Both the position numbers and the translations under genes were made by a program. A stretch of 64,000 nucleotides of DNA, taken from positions 193,501 through 257,500 of the forward strand of contig NZ_GL476311.1 in assembly GCF_000148725.1 (NCBI RefSeq), given 5' to 3'. Of this stretch, positions 56,316-64,000 are shown piece by piece (the stretch's first letter is position 1; each line of letters opens with the position of its first letter). The stretch comes from Roseibium sp. TrichSKD4 (lineage in GTDB: Bacteria > Pseudomonadota > Alphaproteobacteria > Rhizobiales > Stappiaceae). Below the pieces are notes generated by a model. The model saw nothing but the letters and a program-made list of their open reading frames with translations, ran no database searches and was not told the DNA's origin.

Positions 56316-57956
56316 CTAGGTATCATCTGCGCCTTGGGCAGCATCTTGTGCGCGCTGGCGCAGGACAAACTTTTGAATTTTTCCGGTGGCCGTTTTCGGC
56401 AACTCGCCAAAAACAACCTCTTTGGGGCGTTTGAAGCCCGCCATGTTCTGGCGACTGAAGTCGATCAACTCTTCCGCGCTGATGTCTGCATCCGGTTTTA
56501 GCTCCACGAAGGCGCAAGGCACTTCGCCCCATTTCTCATCCGGTTTGGCGACAACCGCGGCGGCAGCCACGGCCGGGTGCTTATAAAGTACACCTTCCAC
56601 CTCAACGGACGAGATGTTTTCGCCGCCAGAGATGATCACGTCCTTGAGGCGATCCTTGATCTGAATATAGCCATTGGGATGGCGCACAGCCGCATCACCA
56701 CTCTTGAAACGTCCACCTGCAAATGCCTGGGCAGTGGCGTTCGGGTCTTTGTAATAGCCCTTCATCACGGTGTTGCCCTGCAGGACAATCTCACCTTGTG
56801 TTTCTCCGTCCCATGGCACTGGTTGGCCGGTTTCCCGGTCAAGGACATCGGCCTCTTCGGTCATGGGGAATGCAACACCCTGCCAGCTTTGGACCTCTGC
56901 CTGCTCAGAAGCACTGAGGTCGTCCCATTCCTCGCGCCACAGGCATTGGGTGACATGGCCATAGGTTTCGGTCAGCCCATAAACCTGCATGACTTCAAAG
57001 CCGAGGGCTTTGGTGGCCTCCAGCACGGCAGCCGGCGGCGGAGCTCCTGCCGTCATGACTTTTACCGGATGTTGGAGCGGACGTTTATCTTCGTCGGCTG
57101 CGTTGATCAGCATGGACAAAACGATTGGCGCGCCGCCCAGATGGGTAACCCCATGTTCTTCAATGGCAGCGAAAATGTTCTTGGCCGTGACGGCCCGCAG
57201 GCAGACAAATGTTCCTGCCAGCAGGGTCATAGTCCAGGCATGTCCCCATCCGTTGCAGTGAAACATTGGAACGGAATACAGATAGACCGGGTGGCGGGGC
57301 AATTCCCATGCGATCGGTGTTCCGAGCGACATCAAATATGAGCCACGGTGATGATAGACCACGCCTTTCGGCCTGCCTGAAGTCCCAGATGTGTAGTTCA
57401 GGGACAGGGCCTGCCATTCATCGGTCGGTCCCTGCCAAGCGAAACCGGCGTCCCCGTTTTCAATCAGGTCCTCATAGGTCTGAGTGCCCAAACGTTTTCC
57501 GCCAGGTCCTGCCGCATCCACGATATCTATGACCAGAAGCGGCCGGTTGGCACTTTGAATGGCCGGTCCCATCACTTTGTGAAACGCGGTGTCAGTTACG
57601 ATGGCTTTTGCGTCCCCGTGATCAAGAATGTAGGCGACCGTATCCACCTCCAGCCGGGTGTTGATGGTGTTTAATACGGCCCCGATCATTGGCACGGCGA
57701 AGTGGAGTTCGAACAACTCGGGTGTGTTAGCGGCCATGACGGCCACCGTATCGCCTTGACCTACGCCGAGCCTTTGCAAGGACGAAGCGAGCTTGCAGAT
57801 CCTCTCATAGGTTTCTCGCCAGCTCGCCTGATAGTCGCCGTAGATCACGGCGACGCGGTCCGGGAAAATCGAGACTGTCCGTTTCAAAAATGAAAGTGGC
57901 GACAGGGCAACATGGTTTGCGTCGGTCTTCTCGAACGCCTCGAAATTCTCGCGCAT
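56316..57956 (-). CDS. dmdB: Acyl-CoA synthetase, methylmercaptopropionate-CoA ligase (DmdB)-like
   Basis: A 546-residue ANL ligase. The AMP-binding loop is 'LNYTSGTSGRPKGVVYHHRG', with 'YGLTETYGHVTQC' (A5), 'GGRFKSGDAAVRHPNGYIQI' (A7) and 'LPKTATGKIQKF' with the A10 lysine. DmdB makes MMPA-CoA, the second step after DMSP demethylation; the assignment rests on position next to dmdA and overall similarity to that class. ATG 57956 follows GGAGGACTGAG and is 1 base from the dmdA stop. A longer start overlapping dmdA is less likely. Confidence 0.85.
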   Translation of the reverse strand: MRENFEAFEKTDANHVALSPLSFLKRTVSIFPDRVAVIYGDYQASWRETYERICKLASSLQRLGVGQGDTVAVMAANTPELFELHFAVPMIGAVLNTINTRLEVDTVAYILDHGDAKAIVTDTAFHKVMGPAIQSANRPLLVIDIVDAAGPGGKRLGTQTYEDLIENGDAGFAWQGPTDEWQALSLNYTSGTSGRPKGVVYHHRGSYLMSLGTPIAWELPRHPVYLYSVPMFHCNGWGHAWTMTLLAGTFVCLRAVTAKNIFAAIEEHGVTHLGGAPIVLSMLINAADEDKRPLQHPVKVMTAGAPPPAAVLEATKALGFEVMQVYGLTETYGHVTQCLWREEWDDLSASEQAEVQSWQGVAFPMTEEADVLDRETGQPVPWDGETQGEIVLQGNTVMKGYYKDPNATAQAFAGGRFKSGDAAVRHPNGYIQIKDRLKDVIISGGENISSVEVEGVLYKHPAVAAAAVVAKPDEKWGEVPCAFVELKPDADISAEELIDFSRQNMAGFKRPKEVVFGELPKTATGKIQKFVLRQRAQDAAQGADDT

Positions 57957-57957
57957 C

Positions 57958-59091
57958 TCAGTCCTCCTGATCGGAAAACGGCTTTTCCCAGACAGTCGCC
58001 GTGCGAATGCCGTCCGGTGTTTCCACTTCCACCCGCGTACCATTGTCCCAATGGGTCATGCGGACCATGCCGATGGCGACATTGGTTCGAAAGTCGGGTG
58101 ACCAGGCTGCCGAGCTGACGTTGCCGACCTTTTTGCCACCGGCAAAGATGGGCCAGAGGTCTTTGCAGGGCGGAACGGGGTCGCCATCAATCGCCAGATG
58201 CCGGATTTGGCGCACCGGGCCTTCAACAGCAACACGCAACAAGGCGTCACGGCCCACACAGCCAATGGCCTTTTGGGTCTGACAGAATTTGCCGAGGCCA
58301 CACTCGTGTGGTGTGTTGTTGCGGGTCATGTCGTTGCCGTAAGACAGCAGCCCGCTTTCAATCCGCTCGATCAGATTGGGGCAGCCTGCGCGAACGTTGA
58401 GGTCTTCGCCTGCCTTCATGAAGGCATCCCAAAGCGGCTCGCCGTTGTGGCTACCGTCGACATAGAACTCAAATCCGCCCTGCTTGGAATAGCCAGACCG
58501 CGCCAGCACCATGTGTTGACCCTGGAACTGGACATACTCATAGCGAAAGAATCCGATCGAGCGGATTTGATCGCCAAAGACGCGTGCAACCAGATCTTCA
58601 GCCTTCGGGCCCTGGATGGCGAGCGGAGACACATCTGGCTCATCCACATCCACCTCAAGACGCAAGGCGTAGGCCAGCCCCTTGATCCAGTAGAGCAAAT
58701 CGCTGTCGGCAATGGACACCCAATACCGGTCTTCGGCCAGCTTCAAGGCTACGGGGTCATTCAGCATGCCGCCGGTTTCATCCACCATTGGGGTGTAGAA
58801 ACAACGACCAACCGTAAGGTTGCTGAGATCGCGCGGCGTCAGCATCTGGGCCAGACGGCCGGCATCCGGACCGACCAGTTCCACCTGTCGCTCACACGAC
58901 ACGTCCCACAGTTGGACGTGTTTCTTCAGGTGATGATAATCTGCCTCCACCGACTCAAAAACAGTCGGCAGAAGCATGTGGTTATAGACCGTGTACGCCT
59001 TTACCCCCGCCTCGGTAACTCGGCGGGTGAACGGAGTGGAACGGGTGCGGCGGGATACCGCGAGAAAGGGAAGCTGAACCGCTTGCTGCAT
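57958..59091 (-). CDS. dmdA: Dimethylsulfoniopropionate demethylase DmdA
   Basis: A 377-residue GcvT-fold, tetrahydrofolate-dependent enzyme. Diagnostic stretches shared with the SAR11 and roseobacter DmdA are SRRTRSTPFT (residues 13-22), KAYTVYNHMLLPT (31-43), 'WDVSCERQVE' (62-71) and GCPNLIERIESGLLSYGND (236-254). It moves one methyl from DMSP to THF, giving methylmercaptopropionate. It is 17 bases downstream of the DUF1326 gene and 1 base upstream of the CoA ligase, so it is inside a tight operon. The length is in the DmdA range, slightly longer at the N-terminus. Confidence 0.94.
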   Translation of the reverse strand: MQQAVQLPFLAVSRRTRSTPFTRRVTEAGVKAYTVYNHMLLPTVFESVEADYHHLKKHVQLWDVSCERQVELVGPDAGRLAQMLTPRDLSNLTVGRCFYTPMVDETGGMLNDPVALKLAEDRYWVSIADSDLLYWIKGLAYALRLEVDVDEPDVSPLAIQGPKAEDLVARVFGDQIRSIGFFRYEYVQFQGQHMVLARSGYSKQGGFEFYVDGSHNGEPLWDAFMKAGEDLNVRAGCPNLIERIESGLLSYGNDMTRNNTPHECGLGKFCQTQKAIGCVGRDALLRVAVEGPVRQIRHLAIDGDPVPPCKDLWPIFAGGKKVGNVSSAAWSPDFRTNVAIGMVRMTHWDNGTRVEVETPDGIRTATVWEKPFSDQED

Positions 59092-59108
59092 GTCCCCGAA
59101 CCTTGTCT

Positions 59109-59735
59109 TTATGCTGCGTCAGCTGCGGCTGGTCCGGACCAGTCGATTTGACAGATTTCAGCGCTGCGCCCATCAAAGTCCCACACGCGCCCGTAAGCAC
59201 GCACGCGGCCCTGTGTGGCTGTGGCAACAGTGATGTCGGATCCCATCCAGTATTCGGTGTTGGTGACGACAATGTCTTCGTCAGGATTCGACCCGGTGAC
59301 CGGGACAACTTCACCCTTGATGGCCTTGCCGACGATCAAACGGCGCTTTTTACCTTCGTTTTCGTAAGTCACCGGCGCGCGTTCGGCACCGAGGAATTCG
59401 CTGACGAGTACGCGGAACAGGCCGGTTGTGCCCTTGGCTTCGCCGGAGAAGATCTTGACCAATGCGTCAAAGGCTTCATCGCTGGCGCGCTCATCAATGT
59501 AAGCGGCCGCTTTCCAGTTCCCACGTGCCATCAGGCCCGGAATTTCCAGAACCAGGCCCACATTCAGGCCGGACAGGTCGATGCCTTCATAGTGGCCCTC
59601 GTCGATGCGAACACCGGACCAAGCCTGACAATATCCTTCCGTGGGCGGGTGCTTGCCAAGCGAAACAACACACGGACAGAAGACCGTGCAGTTGCAGTTC
59701 AAAATCAGTTCGCCCTTGATCGACCATCCGGTCAT
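59109..59735 (-). CDS. DUF1326 Cys-rich protein
   Basis: A 208-residue DUF1326 protein, with no signal peptide. The N-terminus has a putative metal site: Cys14, Cys16, Cys20 and Cys22 in 'CNCTVFCPC', then His29 and Cys36. The rest is mostly beta ('GLNVGLVLEIPGLMARGNW'). DUF1326 genes often pair with DUF2182 genes, as here, and the pair is usually described as metal-binding, but no role is proven. It is 12 bases downstream of the DUF2182 gene and 17 upstream of dmdA, so it is translated with the DMSP enzymes. Confidence 0.88.
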   Translation of the reverse strand: MTGWSIKGELILNCNCTVFCPCVVSLGKHPPTEGYCQAWSGVRIDEGHYEGIDLSGLNVGLVLEIPGLMARGNWKAAAYIDERASDEAFDALVKIFSGEAKGTTGLFRVLVSEFLGAERAPVTYENEGKKRRLIVGKAIKGEVVPVTGSNPDEDIVVTNTEYWMGSDITVATATQGRVRAYGRVWDFDGRSAEICQIDWSGPAAADAA

Positions 59736-59747
59736 GGCGTGCTCTCC

Positions 59748-60542
59748 CTATGTCAGAGGTCCGTATTCGATAAAGAGTGTGAGCGCGGCTGCAAAAAGCA
59801 GGGCCGCGCCAAGTGGCGCGCTTACCCGCGCGCCGATTTGTGGAAGTTTTTCCAGAACCATCAGAACTGTAGCCAGTCCCATGAAGGCCAGATTCATCGT
59901 GCCAGCAACAAACGCGAGCAGCATGAGCGCCCAGCAGCAGGCAAGGCAAATCGCGCCGAGACGCAGGCCCATCATGAAGGCGCCACTCACCCCCTCGCGC
60001 CAATTGGCCATGAAGAACATCAGCGGACTGCGGCAGCTGTTAAGGCAGGCTTCTTTCAATGAACTGAATTGGTAAGCTCCAGCCAGCGCGAGCAAAAACG
60101 CATTGAACAACGGAAGCAGGCTCCGTCCTTCCATGTCGAGAATATTCGCGCTCGCCAGCAGGATTTGCGCTCCGGCGGCGAGTAGGGAAAAGCCAAACCA
60201 GATCAAGAGGTATCCGCCAAACAGAGAAACGAACCCGCGACTTCCAAGATGCGCGGCGGACGGCAGCTCGCTGTAAGTTTTCAGAGCTGGAAGGGAGGTT
60301 GGTGCCATCATGGCGAAGGACATCAAAGCCCACATCGCAAAGGCGACCGGATATCCGGCAGTGCTTGCACTGGTCTGGCATAGGGCGAGAAGGGCCTGCA
60401 TAGCTCCGCCCTGCCAAACCGGGCCGGACAGCTCCAGACCTGGTTGCATGGCAAACAGGATCGCCCAAGCAAGCAAAATGCTGCTGAAAAACAGCAGCCA
60501 GCCTGCCTGCCGATCAACATATTGGCGCAGCCAGAAGTGCAC
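59748..60542 (-). CDS. DUF2182 predicted metal-binding membrane protein
   Basis: About 264 residues with six or so membrane segments. Family signatures are 'WALMSFAMMAPTSLPALKTY', 'EACLNSCRSPLMFF' with two cysteines, and 'LGAICLACCWALMLLAFVAG' with three. The GTG at 60542 is chosen because GGGAGGA lies just upstream; a longer TTG start (60599) would put the start inside the upstream operator. First gene of the operon, divergent from gntR. Confidence 0.86.
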   Translation of the reverse strand: MHFWLRQYVDRQAGWLLFFSSILLAWAILFAMQPGLELSGPVWQGGAMQALLALCQTSASTAGYPVAFAMWALMSFAMMAPTSLPALKTYSELPSAAHLGSRGFVSLFGGYLLIWFGFSLLAAGAQILLASANILDMEGRSLLPLFNAFLLALAGAYQFSSLKEACLNSCRSPLMFFMANWREGVSGAFMMGLRLGAICLACCWALMLLAFVAGTMNLAFMGLATVLMVLEKLPQIGARVSAPLGAALLFAAALTLFIEYGPLT

Positions 60543-60590
60543 ACGTTCCTCCCGTAACGTCTTTGCAGTTACGCTGTCCTGCTTAAGACT

Positions 60591-60620
60591 AAATGTCAAA
60601 CATTTAATTGTCAGACATTT
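60591..60620. promoter_or_regulatory. Tandem 15-bp palindromes, candidate GntR operator
   Basis: AAATGTCAAACATTT (60591-60605) and AATTGTCAGACATTT (60606-60620) lie directly next to each other. Both have a TGT-N3-ACA core; the second core TGTCAGACA is a perfect odd palindrome. FadR-type GntR proteins are known to bind operators of the TNGTNNNACNA form. The sites lie between the divergent gntR and DUF2182 genes, 49 bases upstream of the latter's start. Confidence 0.7.
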
Positions 60621-60631
60621 ATACTTTTACG

Positions 60632-60660
60632 TTGACCCATGTCGCGTGTAGGCCTAAATT
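60632..60660 (+). promoter_or_regulatory. Candidate promoter of gntR
   Basis: TTGACC (60632-60637) and TAAATT (60655-60660) are separated by 17 bases and lie 22 bases upstream of the gntR start. The palindromic operators lie just upstream of the -35, so they could mediate control of both directions. Confidence 0.4.
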
Positions 60661-60681
60661 TGGCGGAATTCCAGAGGACTT

Positions 60682-61473
60682 GTGTGGAGAGATCTGTTGG
60701 TGATTGAATTCAGTTCCATTCGAAAAGAAGGCCTGTCGGTTCAAATCGCCAATGCCATTCGCACTGCTATCATCGATGGTCATCTGGTTGTCGAAGAGCG
60801 GCTGCCGAGTGAAGCCGAGCTGTCTGAGAGGTTCGAGGTCAGCCGGTCAACGGTTCGTGAAGCGCTCAAGCGGCTTGCGGCTCAAAATCTTATTCGAAGT
60901 GAAAGAGGGTCGTCCGGTGGAGCTTTCGTGAACCGGATCACCCATGATGAGGCACAAGAAAGCCTCGTTACAACCTTGCGCTTGATGATTGGCATGAACA
61001 ACATCGCGTTTGAAGAGGCAATTGAATCTCGCTTTACGCTTGAATCAGCGTGTCTCGGATTGGCGGCCAATCGGCGCAGTGATGACGATTTGGCTGACCT
61101 TCGGGCAGAACTGCAGCACCAGAGGTCCGGGTCTATCAGTGATGAAGATTTCTGCGCTTCTGATGTTGCCTTTCACAGCATTATTGGGCGGTCGACCGGG
61201 AACCCATTGCTCGCCTTTCAAATGGCTGGGGCGGTTGAGGCGATGCAGCCTTTGATGAATATGCTTGTCTATCGCTTGCGGGATCGCCAGCGAATTACGG
61301 ACCTCCATGCGGCAATAGCTGATGCACTTGAAGCCAAGGATGCAGATGCAGCGTGGCAGCACCTGGAGGCATTGGCGTCTTATACCCGCGAATTGGCTGA
61401 TCAACGACGGGCCCCTCGGCTCAACGGCCCCAAAGTGGGAAATGGTGCCGCTCCTGAACCGGCGAGCGTCTAG
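60682..61473 (+). CDS. GntR-family regulator, FadR subfamily
   Basis: A 263-residue regulator. The winged helix (residues ~10-75) has 'LPSEAELSERFEVSRSTVRE' and 'LAAQNLIRSERGSSGGAFV'. The C-terminal ligand domain is FCD-like, with 'ESRFTLESACLGLAANR' and 'VAFHSIIGRSTGNPLLAFQM'. FCD regulators sense carboxylates or acyl compounds. It probably controls its own promoter and the divergent DMSP operon via the tandem palindromes. The GTG at 60682 follows AGAGGA; GTG 60700 is a second choice. Confidence 0.92.
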   Translation: MWRDLLVIEFSSIRKEGLSVQIANAIRTAIIDGHLVVEERLPSEAELSERFEVSRSTVREALKRLAAQNLIRSERGSSGGAFVNRITHDEAQESLVTTLRLMIGMNNIAFEEAIESRFTLESACLGLAANRRSDDDLADLRAELQHQRSGSISDEDFCASDVAFHSIIGRSTGNPLLAFQMAGAVEAMQPLMNMLVYRLRDRQRITDLHAAIADALEAKDADAAWQHLEALASYTRELADQRRAPRLNGPKVGNGAAPEPASV

Positions 61474-61548
61474 CCGCCGGCTTCCGAACTAGGTTCGACT
61501 AAACCGGACGACAAAAATCGCCGTATACCCCGCGAAAGCGAGGTAAGC

Positions 61549-61926
61549 GTGATTACGGTTTATTATGACGGGAAATGTGGATTGTGTTCGCGGGAAATTG
61601 GCTATTTCCGAAAGCGGACACCCAAGCGGCCAATCGTTTTTCATGACATTGCCAAGCAGCCGGATGTGTTGGAACGTCTCGGGATCTCGCAAGCAGATGC
61701 GCTATTGTATTTTCATGTTGAGGACGAAGACGGGCAGCTTCAGTCCGGTGTCAGAGCATTCGCGTTGATGTGGGGCCAATATCGGGGATGGCGTGTGTTG
61801 GCCAAACTTGTTGTCTTGCCTGGCGTGCGACCTTTCGTTGACATGATTTATCGAAAGTTCGCGCATATGCGCTTCGCGCGCTACCCGCATTGCAAAGCCT
61901 CTCTGGCTTTGGACGCGCAAAACTGA
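61549..61926 (+). CDS. DCC family (DUF393) thiol-disulfide oxidoreductase-like protein
   Basis: A 125-residue protein. It begins with 'VYYDGKCGLCSREI', the DxxCxxC signature that gives the family its DCC name, and continues as a thioredoxin-like fold. The partner is unknown. Starts at GTG after GAGG. Same strand as gntR and 75 bases downstream. Confidence 0.88.
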   Translation: MITVYYDGKCGLCSREIGYFRKRTPKRPIVFHDIAKQPDVLERLGISQADALLYFHVEDEDGQLQSGVRAFALMWGQYRGWRVLAKLVVLPGVRPFVDMIYRKFAHMRFARYPHCKASLALDAQN

Positions 61927-62064
61927 GAGCTGCAGACAGACCCATGAGATATTAATTGCCCATGGGTCGTCACAAACTCGTCACACCGGTATAGTACGAG
62001 CAGCCTTCCTTGATGCGGAGAGGCGTGCCTCCGGCATCGCTTACCCTTCGCTGAGCGCTTCATC

Positions 62065-62799
62065 ATGCGGTATGCCATCTATTTTGCCGGCCCGACCGGT
62101 GATCCTTTGATGGACTTGGGAAACCAATGGCTTGGTCGGAATGTTTTTTCCGGTGCGCCCTTGGTACAGCCCACTGTGTCGGATGTTCTGCCCACCCGTC
62201 TTGCAGAGCTGACTGCTGATCCTCGTCGCTATGGCTTCCATGGAACGTTGAAAGCGCCCTTTGCGCTCGCAAACGACAAAACCGAAGCGGATCTTGTTGC
62301 TGCCTGTCAGGTCTTTGCCGGCTCGGTTGCACCCTTTGAAACTACGGGGCTTCATGTCAGCAAGCTTGGCAAGTTTTTGGCACTTACCCCAATCGGGGAA
62401 GATGAGGAATTACAATCTTTTGCTGGCTTGTGCGTGCGAACATTTGAACAGTTTCGCGCGCCGCTGCCTGCCAATGATTTGGCACGTCGACGCCAATCTG
62501 GCCTGAGCCATCGACAGGATCGGCATCTCGTCGCTTGGGGATATCCGTACATTTTCGACGAGTTCCGGTTTCACATGACTTTGACCGGCAAACTGCAGGA
62601 CAGTGATGAAGCTGACGCATTGGAGCGGGCTGCGAAGATCCACTTCTGCGAAGTGGTCGGATTGCGCCGCACTTGCTCCACGGTTGGCCTTTATGTCGAA
62701 CCAGAACGCGGTGCCCCGTTTCAGGTTCACACCATTTTCGACTTAACCGGGACAGTGCCGCCTGAGCAGTTGGCTGTCCGATCCGAGGAGGTCCAATGA
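62065..62799 (+). CDS. DUF1045 phosphonate-metabolism protein (2H phosphoesterase-like)
   Basis: A 244-residue protein with two HxTL motifs, 'YGFHGTLKAPF' near residue 55 and 'FRFHMTLTGK' near 170, as in 2H phosphoesterases. The family is usually found in phn gene clusters, and its substrate is probably a cyclic or linear ribose phosphate of the C-P lyase route. Its stop overlaps the phnM start (ATGA). Confidence 0.88.
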   Translation: MRYAIYFAGPTGDPLMDLGNQWLGRNVFSGAPLVQPTVSDVLPTRLAELTADPRRYGFHGTLKAPFALANDKTEADLVAACQVFAGSVAPFETTGLHVSKLGKFLALTPIGEDEELQSFAGLCVRTFEQFRAPLPANDLARRRQSGLSHRQDRHLVAWGYPYIFDEFRFHMTLTGKLQDSDEADALERAAKIHFCEVVGLRRTCSTVGLYVEPERGAPFQVHTIFDLTGTVPPEQLAVRSEEVQ

Positions 62800-63941
62800 G
62801 CGTCCCAGCTGCCGTCTTTAAAAATGCCCTATTGATCCTTTCTGATGAGGTTCACGAAGGAAGCCTGAGAGCTGATGCTGAGGGCCGGATCACTGATATA
62901 GACGGGCCGACAGCGACCGCCGGATATGACTGTGAAGGCGATTACTTGTTGCCTGGTTTGGTGGAGCTTCATACCGATCATTTGGAATGCCACTACGCGC
63001 CGCGCCCGAAGGTGCGATGGAATCCGGTTTCTGCGGTTCAGGCCCATGACGCTCAAATCGCCTGTTCCGGCATAACGACCGTATTCGATGCCCTTCGGGT
63101 TGGCATGGACGATGATGCTGACCTTCGAGCTCCGGATATGCGCGCCCTTGCTGATGCGATTGAAACGGGATTGGCCGAACATCGGTTGCGCGCAGACCAC
63201 TTCCTGCATCTGCGCTGCGAAGTGTCTGCCCCGGATGTGTTGGATGCTTTCACCTTTTTTGAAGGTGATGATCGCGTTCGCCTGATTTCCCTGATGGACC
63301 ATACGCCCGGTCAACGTCAGTTTGTGTCTCTGGATTCTTTCCGCGCTTATTACATGGGTAAGAAGGGCTACAATGATGCGCAAATGGATGCGTTCATTGA
63401 AGAGCGCAAAGCCCGTGCAGACAAAAACGCCCCGGAAAACCGGAAGAAAATTGCAAGGTATGCGCAGGCGCGAAATATCTCCATTGCCAGCCACGATGAT
63501 GCAACGATGGATCACGTGGATGAGGCCGTTGATCTGAAAACGGCGATTGCAGAATTTCCAACGACAGTTGAAGCTGCCAAGGCCTCCAAGGCCAACAATA
63601 TGGCGGTGTTGATGGGTGCTCCGAATGTGGTGCGTGGCGGGTCGCACTCCGGCAATGTATCTGCGAGAGAGTTGGCGGAAGAGGGGTGTCTGGACGTTCT
63701 GTCTTCTGATTATGTTCCAATTTCACTTGTGCAGGCTGCCTTCCAGTTGGCAGAGGAAGTTGACGCCATCACGCTGCCAAAGGCCATCGCAACTGTTACC
63801 TCCACCCCAGCAGAAGCCATTGGATTGACGGACCGGGGGCGTCTTGAAGTGGGCCGCCGAGCCGACCTTGTTCAGGTGCGGGTCGTTGGCAATGTGCCTA
63901 TTATTCGCGGCGTGTGGCGCGAAGGGCGGCGTGTGGCCTGA
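62796..63941 (+). CDS. phnM: Alpha-D-ribose 1-methylphosphonate 5-triphosphate diphosphatase PhnM
   Basis: A 381-residue amidohydrolase. 'LLPGLVELHTDHLECHYAPR' holds the HxD/H metal motif, and 'ISIASHDDATMDHVDEA' and 'LSSDYVPISLVQAAF' carry other ligands. PhnM removes pyrophosphate from the C-P lyase intermediate. The core lyase genes phnGHIJ are not in this window and may lie elsewhere. Confidence 0.95.
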   Translation: MSVPAAVFKNALLILSDEVHEGSLRADAEGRITDIDGPTATAGYDCEGDYLLPGLVELHTDHLECHYAPRPKVRWNPVSAVQAHDAQIACSGITTVFDALRVGMDDDADLRAPDMRALADAIETGLAEHRLRADHFLHLRCEVSAPDVLDAFTFFEGDDRVRLISLMDHTPGQRQFVSLDSFRAYYMGKKGYNDAQMDAFIEERKARADKNAPENRKKIARYAQARNISIASHDDATMDHVDEAVDLKTAIAEFPTTVEAAKASKANNMAVLMGAPNVVRGGSHSGNVSARELAEEGCLDVLSSDYVPISLVQAAFQLAEEVDAITLPKAIATVTSTPAEAIGLTDRGRLEVGRRADLVQVRVVGNVPIIRGVWREGRRVA

Positions 63942-63944
63942 TTG

Positions 63945-64000
63945 ATGGACAAGGGTGCAGGCACGTCCGGCAAGTTGGGACCGGGAGCTCTTGTTTTGGT
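63945..64000 (+). CDS. phnN: Ribose 1,5-bisphosphokinase PhnN, start only
   Basis: Only the first 18 codons are present (ATG 63945, 3 bases after phnM). They read to 'LGPGALVLV', the strand that leads into the kinase P-loop in PhnN. The assignment leans on position after phnM, where phnN is usual. Confidence 0.6.
   Translation, partial: MDKGAGTSGKLGPGALVL

Noticed and set aside
1-64000. tRNA genes, rRNA genes or CRISPR arrays
   Set aside because: Intergenic regions were read for cloverleaf-like sequences and regular spaced repeats; none was seen.

Overview
The window comes from an alphaproteobacterium, probably a marine member of the Stappiaceae/Roseibium-like branch of Hyphomicrobiales or a close roseobacter-like relative. 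Signs are the PHB genes phaA-phaB with phaR, the very large NAD-glutamate dehydrogenase, a type-2 argC, chorismate mutase-hisC-tyrC, the separate FtsK-LolA block and a dimethylsulfoniopropionate (DMSP) demethylation cluster. Species cannot be fixed from sequence alone. Most of the window is dense housekeeping chromosome with many 1-20 base gene gaps and ATGA start/stop overlaps.

Layout. 1-5.9 kb (minus strand): succinyldiaminopimelate aminotransferase-like gene, ftsK, lolA and a partial ATP-grasp ligase, with a small SDHAF4-like gene. 6-20.9 kb: htpX, rsmB, a heparinase-like gene, purH, a UMF1-type MFS transporter, NAD-GDH, an AhpD-like protein, argC and leuD. 20.9-26.8 kb is the accessory island: an IS1380-family element, a 5'-truncated astacin-like metalloprotease and an IS5-family transposase, followed by AT-rich DNA. 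26.8-32.4 kb: cyclic-nucleotide-domain protein, OmpR-type regulator, L,D-transpeptidase, then dapF-mtaB-ftsY. 32.5-45.3 kb: cupin, gloB, a methyltransferase, the aromatic amino-acid trio, a secreted polysaccharide lyase, ispA, cfa-mtgA-FAD oxidoreductase and rpmF. 45.5-49.7 kb: yciB, phaB, phaA, phaR and a GlcG/HbpS protein. 49.9-55 kb: gamma-glutamyltransferase followed by a TA-flanked MITE-like repeat, a GGDEF/EAL gene split by an in-frame TAG, then rplT and rpmI. 55.3-61.5 kb: the DMSP cluster. 61.5 kb to the end: a DCC-family protein and phosphonate genes (DUF1045, phnM, start of phnN).

The most interesting region is 55.3-61.5 kb. A tight minus-strand operon reads DUF2182 membrane protein, DUF1326 Cys-rich protein, dmdA, a dmdB-like CoA ligase and acuI. 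It diverges from a FadR-type GntR regulator. Between them lie two back-to-back 15-bp palindromes with TGT-N3-ACA cores, the form expected for a FadR-type GntR operator. This suggests a locally regulated DMSP demethylation unit with an undescribed membrane/Cys-rich pair as built-in partners.

Other points worth a look are the protease flanked by IS elements, the nonsense-split EAL protein, the MITE that supplies the stop codon of ggt, and two TACCGGTA palindromes exactly two helical turns apart upstream of phaB. No tRNA, rRNA or CRISPR array was seen.
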